Assembly: GCF_947499585.1 (NCBI RefSeq)
Contig: NZ_CANMOO010000001.1
Coordinates: 1,302,001 to 1,366,000 of the forward strand
Reading direction: 5' to 3'
DNA: 64,000 nucleotides
DNA from: an uncultured Allomuricauda sp.
Lineage (GTDB): Bacteria; Bacteroidota; Bacteroidia; Flavobacteriales; Flavobacteriaceae
In this document: positions 43,082 through 52,046 of the stretch, piece after piece
Layout of the letters: every line of letters begins with the position of its first letter
How positions within the stretch are numbered: position 1 is the first letter of the stretch
The notes under the pieces: generated by a model
Seen by the model: only the letters and a program-made list of their open reading frames with translations
The model's database searches: none
What the model was told of the DNA's origin: nothing
Program-made: the position numbers and the translations under genes

Positions 43082-44827
43082 TTAATTCAAAGAAATGGAT
43101 ACTCCGTTATTGATTTGGAACAACGCTCGGTTAACATTTTTGGTTTCTAATTTAAAGACTTTTGTTTCCTTGCGCTGCTCTGTAGAGCCAAAATTGTAAT
43201 AGACATTGGCTTTTAAAAAGGTGGGAGTTAAACTTTTATTCCCCAAATACTTCACATTCACATTCCATTTTCCTTTTTCAGGTTCATAGATTAAATATTC
43301 TTGGCATGAAAAGCCATGGATTTTTTCATCCTGAATCCTTTCAGCATTATCTACCATTGTATGTTTCCAAGTAAAATATTGTCTCTCTGGATTTACAAAT
43401 TGTAGTTCGAACTCGGCTTCACCGTTATTCCATTCAAAAACTAAGCGGGTTCCTTTAAATTCTTCTTCTTCCGTTTTTAAAAATGTTTTGTCACTTAAAA
43501 TTGTGCTATGATGTACAAGGAGATTGTTAAACTCTTTTTTTATTATTGGTGAGAACGACTCGGAGCTCTTGAAAAATGATTTGTCGACCAAATAATTATA
43601 CCGAGCATAAAGCCTGGCTGCATTATCTGCATCGTTTAAATCACGATAATTATTGGCCAAATCCATATAAGACTGAGCATAATGCGGTCTTAGAATAAAC
43701 ACTTTCTTATAAATCTCAGCAGCCCATTTAAAGTCCCCTACTTCATCAAGTTTATATGCAAATGCCTTAAGTATGGTTGGGTTTGTTGCAAATTCTTCTT
43801 CAATTTTTTTTCCTATTCCCTTTCGAATTTCCTTGTCATCAAATTCATCTTTAAAAAACGAAAAAACATCCAGATAAAAGTAAGGTGATTTGGAGTATCG
43901 CTTTTCTTGTTCTTCAAACACTTTCTTTGCCTCCTGTTTGTTAGTGGCCAAGTAGAACTCGTTCAAATATTTTGATTTAGATAGTTGTTCGTTTTTGACC
44001 GTACTCCCTTCCTTAAAAAAATTATCCCGCAATCTTGCTTGGTCATAAGGTTTATCCTTTCCAGGCTCTCGCCTGCTAAAACTTGCAACTTTCGTATTTA
44101 TAATAATCAATCCCCCTGCCGCAATACTACCATATTTTGCGAGGCCAATAGGCGTATTTATTACTGCAATACGCTCCATACTCTCCAAAGAAATGTAAAT
44201 AGGAGCATCCGCTGTAATTAGTCCATCGACTTCAAAAGCAGCTGGTCTTCCATTACTCATTGAATTAAATTTTCTTGGCAGAAAAACCTTAGGTCGTGCA
44301 GGATCAGACCTATCTACCTTTATTCCTGGTATTCTATTCTCAAGCGCAGTAACAAAATCAATTGCCGAAGGATTTAAATCGTCAGTGTCAATAATCCTTA
44401 ATGAAAATCCCGTTCGTTCTTTATCCAGTATCCCAAACCCTGTTTTAATTAGGTTTTTGTTTTCATTAAATTCATTAAGTAAATCTTTCTGGGTTTTTCG
44501 CTTTCTTTTTGTTACGGTTACACCTTCAAGTTCCTCAACCCTATCATACAATGCTATATTTAAAAACTCGGTAACATCTTCAATGATAATCTCAACGGGT
44601 TGCTTTCCCACATAACTATAGACTAAGGTTTGCCCTTCGTTAGCAAATATTTCATATTTACCCAGCTTATTTGTTTTTATTCCTATGTCCGTTCCTTTTA
44701 CAAGGATATTTACATTTTGTAAAGGTTCAAACCCATCGGTGATAATTCCGCGGATTTTTTTAATCTCTTCTTGCGAAAAAATGATTGAAGTGAGTAATAA
44801 AAAGGCTAAGAATACTATTTTACGCAT
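43082..44827 (-). CDS. CarboxypepD_reg / TonB-plug / TPR / DUF2135-like secreted protein (paralogue 3)
   Basis: A 581-residue protein starting at MRKIVFLAFLLL (two codons inside the longest frame) with a signal peptide. It has the same order as its downstream neighbour: CarboxypepD_reg-like (IRGIITDGFEPLQNVNILVKG), VTVTKRKRKTQKDL, plug-like (FVTALENRIPGIKVDR, AAFEVDGLI, ERIAVINTPIGLAKYGSIAAGGLIII), TPR-like repeats (KWAAEIYKKVFILRPHYAQS) and DUF2135-like end (LVFEWNNGEAEFELQFVNP). The C-terminal 200 residues are almost the same as in paralogue 2, showing recent duplication or gene conversion. First gene of the tandem trio. Confidence 0.8.
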   Translation of the reverse strand: MRKIVFLAFLLLTSIIFSQEEIKKIRGIITDGFEPLQNVNILVKGTDIGIKTNKLGKYEIFANEGQTLVYSYVGKQPVEIIIEDVTEFLNIALYDRVEELEGVTVTKRKRKTQKDLLNEFNENKNLIKTGFGILDKERTGFSLRIIDTDDLNPSAIDFVTALENRIPGIKVDRSDPARPKVFLPRKFNSMSNGRPAAFEVDGLITADAPIYISLESMERIAVINTPIGLAKYGSIAAGGLIIINTKVASFSRREPGKDKPYDQARLRDNFFKEGSTVKNEQLSKSKYLNEFYLATNKQEAKKVFEEQEKRYSKSPYFYLDVFSFFKDEFDDKEIRKGIGKKIEEEFATNPTILKAFAYKLDEVGDFKWAAEIYKKVFILRPHYAQSYMDLANNYRDLNDADNAARLYARYNYLVDKSFFKSSESFSPIIKKEFNNLLVHHSTILSDKTFLKTEEEEFKGTRLVFEWNNGEAEFELQFVNPERQYFTWKHTMVDNAERIQDEKIHGFSCQEYLIYEPEKGKWNVNVKYLGNKSLTPTFLKANVYYNFGSTEQRKETKVFKLETKNVNRALFQINNGVSISLN

Positions 44828-44910
44828 AGTCATATGGCTTAATTCAACCTTCTTAAAGTTAAGGAATTAAACAACATATTGTAAAAACGACACAAGGGAG
44901 ATATAAGAAT

Positions 44911-46257
44911 TTAATGTCCTAAATGTAGTTTTACTCTTGGTATTAGCAATAACTCTGTTTGCCGTCCATTTACATATCTAAAGCCATCTTCACCATAAAA
45001 TCCAGCTTCTTCCAACATAATCCGAATATCCCGTTTCCATTCTGGGATATTGACCGTAGCATTCAATTCAATCGCATATACTGTATTAGGGTTTAAGGGA
45101 TAATTGTCCCCGTCATCTTTCATTACTCCTCCTTGGGAGTCCCACATGCCTATTGTAGTGCCCGCAGAGTGTCCGTAAGTTCCTAAGGGGTGCGTATAGA
45201 TTGCAGGACGTAAACCCGAATCCCTGGCCTCCTGTAGCGCTTTAGCCAAAATTTCGTTACCAGTCCTGCCCTTTACCATGTTTTTTGTCAAGAAATCTTG
45301 AACGCGATTACCATCTTTTAATGCATTCACTAAAAATGCTGGTGCTTGCTTCTCATTGGGTTTTAATACATAGGCCAATTCTTGGCAATCGGTGTTCAGT
45401 CTTAAATAAGTGATTCCAAAATCACAATGTAGCAAATCACCGGGTTGAATAATTAAATCATCTGGCCTACCAGAGAATGAATACAAATGACCTACAAGTT
45501 CCTCACTAGTTCGTTGCACATCTACGGTAGGATGAAACCAGGTTTCCAATCCCAAATCCGTAACTTTTTGACGCATCCACCACTCTACTTCTGTTGTGGT
45601 CGTAACTCCTGCCATTATAATTTTTTCGGAAAAAGCTTCAGTAATAATATCATGGGTAATATCTACCAATTGGTCATATATCACCATTTCTCTTGGCGTT
45701 CTGGTTTCAATCCATCTTACCGCTAACTGTTCAGCTGAAACTACTTTGGATTGATACTTTTTTGGAAGATTGGCCATAAATTCATCATAATCCGTTTTGT
45801 CCAGTCCATCTGCAATATTATGATCTTTAGAAAAGTTGAGACCAATCTTTTTAGGATTTCGTTCCTCAATCAACTGCATGAGTCTTTTCCATTGGTTGGG
45901 TTCTTTTTCTTTATCCCAAGCGGATACAACGCTCTTTCCAACATTGTAACGAGCCACCGCCAGTTTATCTATGGTACCTTTTACACTATCTCTATAAAAA
46001 AGCAGAATGGTTCTCCTTCTTGCATTTAACCAGGTGGCGGGCAGCATTGTTTTTATTACCGGGTCCTCATTATATTCCCTAGAAATTACCACCCACATGT
46101 CAATTTCTGTGTCATCCATTAATTTGGGAAGCAAGTTGTTGAACCGTTCTTCTAAAATTTCGTCTACCACTCTAGCACGCTCAGATTCTGGCAAAATTTG
46201 TTGTGAATAGGAAAGAACAGAAAATGCAATAAATAAGGAAAGGGTAATTTTTTTCAT
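44911..46257 (-). CDS. Secreted M24-family metallopeptidase (Xaa-Pro aminopeptidase-like)
   Basis: A 448-residue protein with a signal peptide (FSVLSYSQQ), an N-terminal creatinase-like domain and a C-terminal pita-bread domain. Likely metal ligands are the aspartates in LLHCDFG and RLNTDCQ, the histidine in THPLGTYGHSAG, and glutamates in AIELNAT and MLEEAGF. The family removes N-terminal residues next to proline; export to the periplasm implies peptide scavenging or maturation. The substrate is not proven. It follows menE by 32 bases on the same strand. Confidence 0.85.
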   Translation of the reverse strand: MKKITLSLFIAFSVLSYSQQILPESERARVVDEILEERFNNLLPKLMDDTEIDMWVVISREYNEDPVIKTMLPATWLNARRRTILLFYRDSVKGTIDKLAVARYNVGKSVVSAWDKEKEPNQWKRLMQLIEERNPKKIGLNFSKDHNIADGLDKTDYDEFMANLPKKYQSKVVSAEQLAVRWIETRTPREMVIYDQLVDITHDIITEAFSEKIIMAGVTTTTEVEWWMRQKVTDLGLETWFHPTVDVQRTSEELVGHLYSFSGRPDDLIIQPGDLLHCDFGITYLRLNTDCQELAYVLKPNEKQAPAFLVNALKDGNRVQDFLTKNMVKGRTGNEILAKALQEARDSGLRPAIYTHPLGTYGHSAGTTIGMWDSQGGVMKDDGDNYPLNPNTVYAIELNATVNIPEWKRDIRIMLEEAGFYGEDGFRYVNGRQTELLLIPRVKLHLGH

Positions 46258-46289
46258 AAAAGTTGATTTATCATTTGAATTTACAAAAC

Positions 46290-47405
46290 TTAACTAATCT
46301 GAAGTAAAGTTTTTTCACGATCTATCTTCCCGCTTTCGGTTTCAATAAAGGATTTTATCAAGTAAATTTCCTTTGGAACCTCGTATTTGGTCAGTCCTTT
46401 CAAAGTTCTTGTTTTTTGAAATAACTCAGTTTTTGATACCTGTTCATCTTCAACAAGTAAAATCAATTTTTGGCCCAGGGTATCATCTGGTACTCCAGCG
46501 ACAAAAAAACGTGAATGTATTATTGAGGATAGTTTTGCTTCAATTTGTTCTGGAACTAATTTGATTCCCCCAGAATTAATAATCGAATCATATCTTCCGA
46601 GCCATTTAAAATGGGTATCATCTATTAATTCTACAACATCATTGGTCACCACACTGCTATCAGAAATATGTGGTGCAGAAATGACCAAACAGTCTCGGTT
46701 ATCTTTTGAAACTGTTATATCTGGTAGTGTTGTAAAGTAAGTCTCAACTGCGCTCGACCTGACTTGATTCTCGACCGTGCTCGACTTGACATAATCATTG
46801 CCGATTCTCTTTACTGCTATGTGGGTAATGGTCTCCGTCATGCCATAGGTTTCAAAAATCTTACTCGAAACCAATTCCAATTTTTCTTTCAAACTTTTGG
46901 CGATTGGAGCGCCCCCAACTATAAGGGTCCCTATTTGTGGGAGTTGTTCTAGAGAATTTTCTACTTGTAACGGCACCATTGCTGCAAAATCATACGTACT
47001 ATGAGTATTTGCCAATGGAGTTGATGAAGGCGCTACATAATCCAATGCCAACCCTAAAACCATAGCTCTAACCAACATCATTTTACCAGCGATTCCAGAA
47101 CATGAAAGACATAGTAAAGCCGTATCCCCTTCACTAAGGTTAAAACACTTACCTGTAGCTATGGCCGAATTGACCATATGCTCCTTTTTTAGAATGATTT
47201 TTTTAGGTTTTCCTGTGGAACCAGAAGTGTAAACCTCTACCGTTTGCATATCGGTTAACCAATCCAGTAAAAAAACACCGATAGAAGCTTCAAAAGAATC
47301 ACCTTCTTTTATTAAACTATATCCTATTTCTGAAAGTTCATCAAGCTTATAATGAACCCCGTTTAATTTAAATGCGGGTTGTATGTTATGCCAATAGAGA
47401 TTCAC
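46290..47405 (-). CDS. menE: o-Succinylbenzoate-CoA ligase
   Basis: A 371-residue adenylate-forming enzyme, short for its superfamily as is usual for MenE of Bacteroidota. The phosphate loop YTSGSTGKPKK, the A5-type ETYGMTETITH, the aspartate in WLGRYDSIINSGG and the final lysine in ESGKIDREK are present. It activates o-succinylbenzoate with CoA in menaquinone synthesis. The start is GTG, overlapping the CPBP protease gene by 20 bases. An in-frame 9-residue duplication around residues 205-225 coincides with a palindromic-repeat-like DNA sequence (46742-46790). Confidence 0.9.
   Translation of the reverse strand: MNLYWHNIQPAFKLNGVHYKLDELSEIGYSLIKEGDSFEASIGVFLLDWLTDMQTVEVYTSGSTGKPKKIILKKEHMVNSAIATGKCFNLSEGDTALLCLSCSGIAGKMMLVRAMVLGLALDYVAPSSTPLANTHSTYDFAAMVPLQVENSLEQLPQIGTLIVGGAPIAKSLKEKLELVSSKIFETYGMTETITHIAVKRIGNDYVKSSTVENQVRSSAVETYFTTLPDITVSKDNRDCLVISAPHISDSSVVTNDVVELIDDTHFKWLGRYDSIINSGGIKLVPEQIEAKLSSIIHSRFFVAGVPDDTLGQKLILLVEDEQVSKTELFQKTRTLKGLTKYEVPKEIYLIKSFIETESGKIDREKTLLQIS
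46742..46790 (+). repeat. REP-like tandem element embedded in menE
   Basis: Two 22-base units (46742-46763 and 46769-46790) match at 18 positions with a 27-base period. Both contain GCTCGAC followed by TGAC. They resemble the TCGACTGCGCTCGA type of interspersed repeat I associate with flavobacterial intergenic DNA. On the coding strand they encode VKSSTVEN and VRSSAVET, so the frame is kept. Confidence 0.6.
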
Positions 47406-48324
47406 TGTCGTTCTGAGCTACAAATTCTTCCTTGGTAAGTACTTTACCAAATAGTTTTTCTTTCCAATTGCTCCATCCATATTTTCGGGAGAACAAGAAC
47501 AACAGAATGGGAAATACCACAAATACCGGAATTAAAGCATCCCAACCTAAAATAGGTTCAGAAATATCTCTGTAAATGGAATCTGTTTGAAAGGCAGTCC
47601 AATCTGCAGTAACCAAAAGGGCGGTTATTAAATTGTTGGCAGCGTGGAAGCCTAGGGCCAACTCCAATCCTTCATCCATTAGGGTCATAATCCCTAGAAA
47701 AAAACCGGTTCCTATATAATACACCATAATGCCATAGCCCAATTTTTCCACTTCTGGGTTTGCAATATGCATTAATCCAAAAAGAACAGAAGTAACCACA
47801 AGCGGAACCCAGCGGTTCTTTGCCAAAAGACCCAAGCCTTGCATCATATGTCCTCTAAAGAGATATTCTTCAAAACTGGTCTGCAAAGGAATCAGAAGAA
47901 TAGCAATAATGGCCAAGGGTATAAATTTGGACATATTAAAATTGAGCTCATAACTATCTGGAGAAAAGTAAATATCTATTACGGTTAATAAAATGGTTAA
48001 CCCTCCCCACAACCCGAAAGCAAAAAAGATTCTCTTCCAATCTACTTTTTTTCTTGACGTAGTCAATGATGTTATGGATTGTTGATGAACCAAGAAGGTC
48101 CATCCGAGTACAACAATAAGGCCAACTGCCAAAGGAGCTAAAAGAATAATCAGTACTAAATTAGAGCCAAATTGTTCAATCATTTGTTGCAAAGCGTCCT
48201 CTACACTGACCGGAGAAGTTACCGTTGCTACATAATTAATGCCCATAAAACCAATAAAACATATTGGTATGATGAAGTATTTCCATAGCCCTATATTGCC
48301 TTTGTATCCCTGTTCTATATACAT
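47386..48324 (-). CDS. CPBP-family intramembrane metalloprotease (CAAX protease-like)
   Basis: A 312-residue membrane protein with about eight hydrophobic spans. The three family motifs are present: EEYLFRG (paired glutamates and arginine), FGLMH and FHAANN. These form the intramembrane active site of the Abi/CPBP group, related to type II CAAX prenyl proteases. Its target is unknown. It overlaps menC by 10 bases and menE by 20 bases, which makes it a fixed member of the menC-menE operon without an obvious menaquinone role. Confidence 0.87.
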   Translation of the reverse strand: MYIEQGYKGNIGLWKYFIIPICFIGFMGINYVATVTSPVSVEDALQQMIEQFGSNLVLIILLAPLAVGLIVVLGWTFLVHQQSITSLTTSRKKVDWKRIFFAFGLWGGLTILLTVIDIYFSPDSYELNFNMSKFIPLAIIAILLIPLQTSFEEYLFRGHMMQGLGLLAKNRWVPLVVTSVLFGLMHIANPEVEKLGYGIMVYYIGTGFFLGIMTLMDEGLELALGFHAANNLITALLVTADWTAFQTDSIYRDISEPILGWDALIPVFVVFPILLFLFSRKYGWSNWKEKLFGKVLTKEEFVAQNDSESLLA

Positions 48325-49367
48325 AAATCTTCTATTAAATTAGTCTTCCAATGTTTATCCTTCCTATAGAATAGCTTTCCGTTGGAAACCTCTAATGGGC
48401 TGTCCAAATTATTGGTAAATAAACTACCAGTACCCAATCCTTGTGGCATATCCGTTTTTAAGGAATAAGTCCATTGCGCAATGGCATTAAGCCCAATATT
48501 GCTTTCCAAGGCACTGGTCACCCACCATCCAACACTATATTTTTCAGCTAAATCTATCCATTCTTTACACCCTGCATAACCACCAACCAAACTAGGCTTT
48601 AAAATGATGTATTGCGGCTGAATGGTTTGTAGTAATTTTTCTTTTTCTGTTACAGTAAAGATGCCTATTAATTCTTCATCTAGAGCTATGGGCAAAGGAG
48701 TCTCTTTACAAAGTGCTGCCATTGCCTGCCAATTATTAGGTTTAATGGGCTGTTCAATGGAATGAATACAATATTTTGATAATTGTTTTAGCTTCTCTAA
48801 CGCATCTTCCTTGGAAAAAGCACCATTGGCATCAACCCGAAGTTCAATCTCTTCAGGAGTGAAATTTTTTCGGATGGATTTTAAAATGGAACGTTCTTTC
48901 TCAAAGTCAATTGCGCCAATCTTCATTTTAATGCAACCAAAGCCATCTTGTAGTTTTTGTTGTAATTGAGAGAGCATAAAGGCTTCGTCTCCCATCCAAA
49001 TTAAACCATTAATGGAAATGGGGAATTCGTTTTTGGTAAATTCCGAAGGAAATAATTCAAATGGACTATTTGAATTGAAGGATAAAAAAGCTTGCTCCAA
49101 GCCAAATTGAATGGATGGAAATTCTTTGAGCTGTTTTAATAATTCCTCTTCACCCAAGTGAATGTTATCGCAAACCCAGGAAAGTTTAGATTCGTAGGTT
49201 GGAACATCATCAATACTTAACCCTCGTAAAATGCCGCACTCACCAATTCCATAAATATCCCCATTTCTCAAAATAAGAAACCATGTTTCTTTTTTAGTCA
49301 TCACACCACGTGAAGTTCCACTGGGGGTTTTAAATTCGAGAATGTACTTTTTATAGGTAGCTTTCAT
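48315..49367 (-). CDS. menC: o-Succinylbenzoate synthase
   Basis: A 350-residue enolase-superfamily enzyme that dehydrates SHCHC to o-succinylbenzoate. Metal and catalytic residues are visible: KMKIG with the catalytic lysine, RVDANGAF (D), SIEQPI (E), ALDEEL (D) and ILKPSLVGG with the second lysine. Length fits MenC. It is the first gene of the menC-CPBP-menE operon, with a -7-like box just before it. Confidence 0.92.
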   Translation of the reverse strand: MKATYKKYILEFKTPSGTSRGVMTKKETWFLILRNGDIYGIGECGILRGLSIDDVPTYESKLSWVCDNIHLGEEELLKQLKEFPSIQFGLEQAFLSFNSNSPFELFPSEFTKNEFPISINGLIWMGDEAFMLSQLQQKLQDGFGCIKMKIGAIDFEKERSILKSIRKNFTPEEIELRVDANGAFSKEDALEKLKQLSKYCIHSIEQPIKPNNWQAMAALCKETPLPIALDEELIGIFTVTEKEKLLQTIQPQYIILKPSLVGGYAGCKEWIDLAEKYSVGWWVTSALESNIGLNAIAQWTYSLKTDMPQGLGTGSLFTNNLDSPLEVSNGKLFYRKDKHWKTNLIEDLCI

Positions 49368-49377
49368 CCAATGGTTT

Positions 49378-49385
49378 CAAATTTA
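49378..49385 (-). promoter_or_regulatory. Candidate -7 box of the menC operon
   Basis: TAAATTTG on the minus strand fits TAnnTTTG, 11 bases before the menC start codon. A TTG at 49412-49410 lies 24 bases further upstream, slightly too far, so the assignment is tentative. Confidence 0.4.
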
Positions 49386-49525
49386 ACCATATTTAGCTTG
49401 AATTTTATTCAATGTGGATTAGATAATTTCTAAGAACTTTTTTGAACAAACAATAGATTCTGGCAGGAAAGGCAACGGCATGTAAAAAGAGAAAAACTTG
49501 TTACGCTTTGGAAAAAAGATAAGAA

Positions 49526-51487
49526 TTAATTAAAGTTGAACCAGAATCTTACTCCTTCGCTTGCTTTATCAATATTCAATTTGGATTGAAGTTGATTTAC
49601 CAATCTATTCATTAAACGAATGCCCATAGATGAATGAGTGCGCTCTTCCGTATCTTCAGGTAACCCTATCCCGTTGTCCGTATATTCAAAATATCCTTGC
49701 TCCCCATTTTTACGAAGATGGATGTAGATTTTTCCGTTTTCATCATTTTCAGGAAAGGCGTACTTAAAAGAGTTTGAAACCAGTTCATTTAAAATCAAAC
49801 CAAATGGAATAGCTCTATCAATATCCAATTCTGTGCCTTCAGCATCAATGGTGATCGTAATATTATGACCCCCTTTTTTATAAACTGACTGCACGCTGTT
49901 AATCAAACTTTCAATATAGCCTTGCATTTCAATAACAGACAAGTCATCATTTTGATACAACTTCTGATGGATAAGTGCCATGGCCTTTACCCTACTCTTT
50001 CCTTCTTCCAATGCCTCTATGGCCGCCTTACTTCTGGTATTCTTGGTTTGCAAACTCAATAGGCTGGAAACCATTTGAAGGTTGTTCTTTACCCTGTGGT
50101 GAATCTCTTTTAATAAAGAATCTTTTTCAACAAGTGCATTCTCAATAATGTGCTTTTGTTCCGCTATTAAACGTTGGTTTTTAATACTTTTTAAATACGC
50201 ATAGACCAATCCGGCAAAACCAAGCAACGTAAAAATCAAAGAGATAAAAACCAGGTTGATTCGCTCATCCTTTGCCTTCATTTCGCTACGCGCCAGTTCA
50301 TTGATTTGTTTTTGCTCATCTATCAATCGTTGCGAATTCTCCAGGTCCTCATTGGCCACTATAGTAACCAATTGTTGTTTTATAATTGAAGATTGCGTTT
50401 TGGTAAGAGAATCTTTTATTCTTTCGTTGCGCTTATAGTACGTAGCGGCATTCTTAAAATTTTCAACTTTGTCATAATATGCTGCAAGTAAACTATTACG
50501 CTTAATATTTTGTACCGTATTTATGTTTTCAAAATCAATATTCAAGCTTTTCTTAGCGGCAGAAAATCGTTCTAATTGTAAATTAGCATCAGCAAGGTTA
50601 AGTGTATTCTCAATGACTTCGCTTTTGTGCGCATTTTTTGAAGAGGTGGTTAAAACTTCAATACTTGTTTCCAACAAAGGGATGGCATCTTCATATTGAT
50701 TCAACAGGACATGACATTTTCCAATGTTTCCTTCAATTTCTGCTTTTAACAAGTCACTTTCAAAAAGTTGTTCCTCTGTCTTTTGTTTTGATATATCATT
50801 AAGAAAAACATCCAAATAAGCCTTCGCCTTCTTTAGCTCACTCAATGCAGTTGGGGCAGAGTTGTCCAACCTCAAGTAGTTACCCACCTTACTGTGATAT
50901 TTGGCCAGACCATAAGAATCATTATCTGCAATGGTAGGCTTAACCTCCATTATATATTGGTTTCTAGCTTTTCTGTATAACCCTAGATTGCTGTAGATAT
51001 CATAGAAAGCAACATTTTCCGTTAGGCCAAGTTCTCGTTTTTCCTTCCTAATTTCTATTTGCTTATCGTATAGCTTAAGGTTGGCATAATTGCTATCCAA
51101 AACATCCAAAACAATCTTTTTTGAATTAGAGTCCAAGGAATCTTTGGAAGCATAAAGTTCTTTTGCCAAAACAATACTCTTATCATACTCACCTAAATCA
51201 TTGTAGACCTGTGTCTGCATAACCTGATAAAGACGGGTAGCTATAGTATCGTTGGTCTTTTGAGCATTTGAAAGATATACCTTGATAGTATCTAACCAAT
51301 CATAAGCAGAGTTGACATTGTATCTATTTACGGAGTTGAAAAAAACATCGAACCGGCTTGAAGGGCCATTAGTATCTTGGAACTCTTTTAAAGTACTCTC
51401 CTCTTCATTTTCTATAGACTGCGCAGAAGCATTCAATAGAAAAACAAAAAATAATGCCGAGAAAATTCTTTTTAAGTTACGTCCCAT
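49526..51487 (-). CDS. TPR-containing sensor histidine kinase (HisKA_2 type)
   Basis: The chosen start (MGRNLKRIFSALFFVF) gives 653 residues with a signal peptide ending LNASAQS; a 39-residue upstream extension is rejected. A periplasmic region of TPR-like helical repeats spans about 60-380, followed by a coiled coil, one transmembrane helix (LVFISLIFTLLGFAGLVYAY), and a kinase core. The phosphoacceptor motif is KEIHHRVKNNLQ, and the ATPase domain has NELVSNSFKYAF and DNGIGLP. It most likely works with the LytTR-type response regulator encoded about 560 bases upstream on the same strand. Confidence 0.9.
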   Translation of the reverse strand: MGRNLKRIFSALFFVFLLNASAQSIENEEESTLKEFQDTNGPSSRFDVFFNSVNRYNVNSAYDWLDTIKVYLSNAQKTNDTIATRLYQVMQTQVYNDLGEYDKSIVLAKELYASKDSLDSNSKKIVLDVLDSNYANLKLYDKQIEIRKEKRELGLTENVAFYDIYSNLGLYRKARNQYIMEVKPTIADNDSYGLAKYHSKVGNYLRLDNSAPTALSELKKAKAYLDVFLNDISKQKTEEQLFESDLLKAEIEGNIGKCHVLLNQYEDAIPLLETSIEVLTTSSKNAHKSEVIENTLNLADANLQLERFSAAKKSLNIDFENINTVQNIKRNSLLAAYYDKVENFKNAATYYKRNERIKDSLTKTQSSIIKQQLVTIVANEDLENSQRLIDEQKQINELARSEMKAKDERINLVFISLIFTLLGFAGLVYAYLKSIKNQRLIAEQKHIIENALVEKDSLLKEIHHRVKNNLQMVSSLLSLQTKNTRSKAAIEALEEGKSRVKAMALIHQKLYQNDDLSVIEMQGYIESLINSVQSVYKKGGHNITITIDAEGTELDIDRAIPFGLILNELVSNSFKYAFPENDENGKIYIHLRKNGEQGYFEYTDNGIGLPEDTEERTHSSMGIRLMNRLVNQLQSKLNIDKASEGVRFWFNFN

Positions 51488-51712
51488 TAATATACCTCGC
51501 GTAATAGCAGAAAGATTTAGAAAGTCTATAATTATTTTTTTATGCTTACTGTTGTTTGTATCAATTTTACCGTAGTAAAACCTACTATTAAATTGAATGA
51601 CCAATACACAAAAACCTTAGTTATTGTAAGCAACTTTTCTAATCGTTGCTGTATATAAAGAACGCTAGTTTAGACACAAAATTAAATCCAATCTAAAAGA
51701 GTTATTCGGTAT

Positions 51713-51743
51713 TGTTGTGAAAGTGCCCATTTCTGTTGTGAAA
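51713..51743 (-). repeat. Direct repeat TGTTGTGAAA with 21-base period
   Basis: TGTTGTGAAA occurs at 51713-51722 and 51734-51743, exactly 21 bases apart, and TGTTGTGAA again at 51942-51950. LytTR-domain regulators bind pairs of 9-base direct repeats two helical turns apart. This pair lies upstream of the histidine kinase gene. The rest of 51488-51995 shows no gene. Confidence 0.4.
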
Positions 51744-51817
51744 CGGCTTTAAGCATATGTGAAAACCCTTTTATCGATGTTTTTTGCATTTCATGGATTG
51801 ACAAACCTTCTGAAACT

Positions 51818-51852
51818 AAAAAAGGTCCTGTCAAATTTGACAAGACCCTTTT
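51818..51852 (-). terminator. Orphan terminator hairpin
   Basis: A 10-bp stem with one mismatch (51824-51833 with 51838-51847) and loop AATT is followed on the minus strand by seven T residues. No annotated gene ends just before it; the nearest one upstream already has its own terminator at 51996-52020. It may end a small RNA. Confidence 0.6.
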
Positions 51853-51995
51853 ACGAGAACACTATATGAAAATGAAAAAATTACTTTTCTGAATTAATAA
51901 CACTGCTAAAGTATATGCATAACCACACAGTAGAAAAATATTGTTGTGAATTAATCAAAAGTTGTGGTAATTCAATGTTTCTGGGATGATTGCAT

Positions 51996-52020
51996 AAAAA
52001 AAGTGCCAAAAGGCACTTTT
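51996..52020 (-). terminator. Terminator of the LytTR response-regulator gene
   Basis: A perfect stem AAAAGTGCC/GGCACTTTT with loop AAAA is followed by a T run on the minus strand, about 27 bases after the regulator's stop codon. Confidence 0.85.
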
Positions 52021-52046
52021 AAAATTATGATTACAATGAACTTGTA

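Noticed and set aside
51866..51892. Mini frame ATG AAA ATG AAA AAA TTA CTT TTC TGA, like the start of a signal peptide
   Set aside because: Only eight codons before a stop and no continuation in another frame. It could be a gene remnant, but there is nothing to support this.
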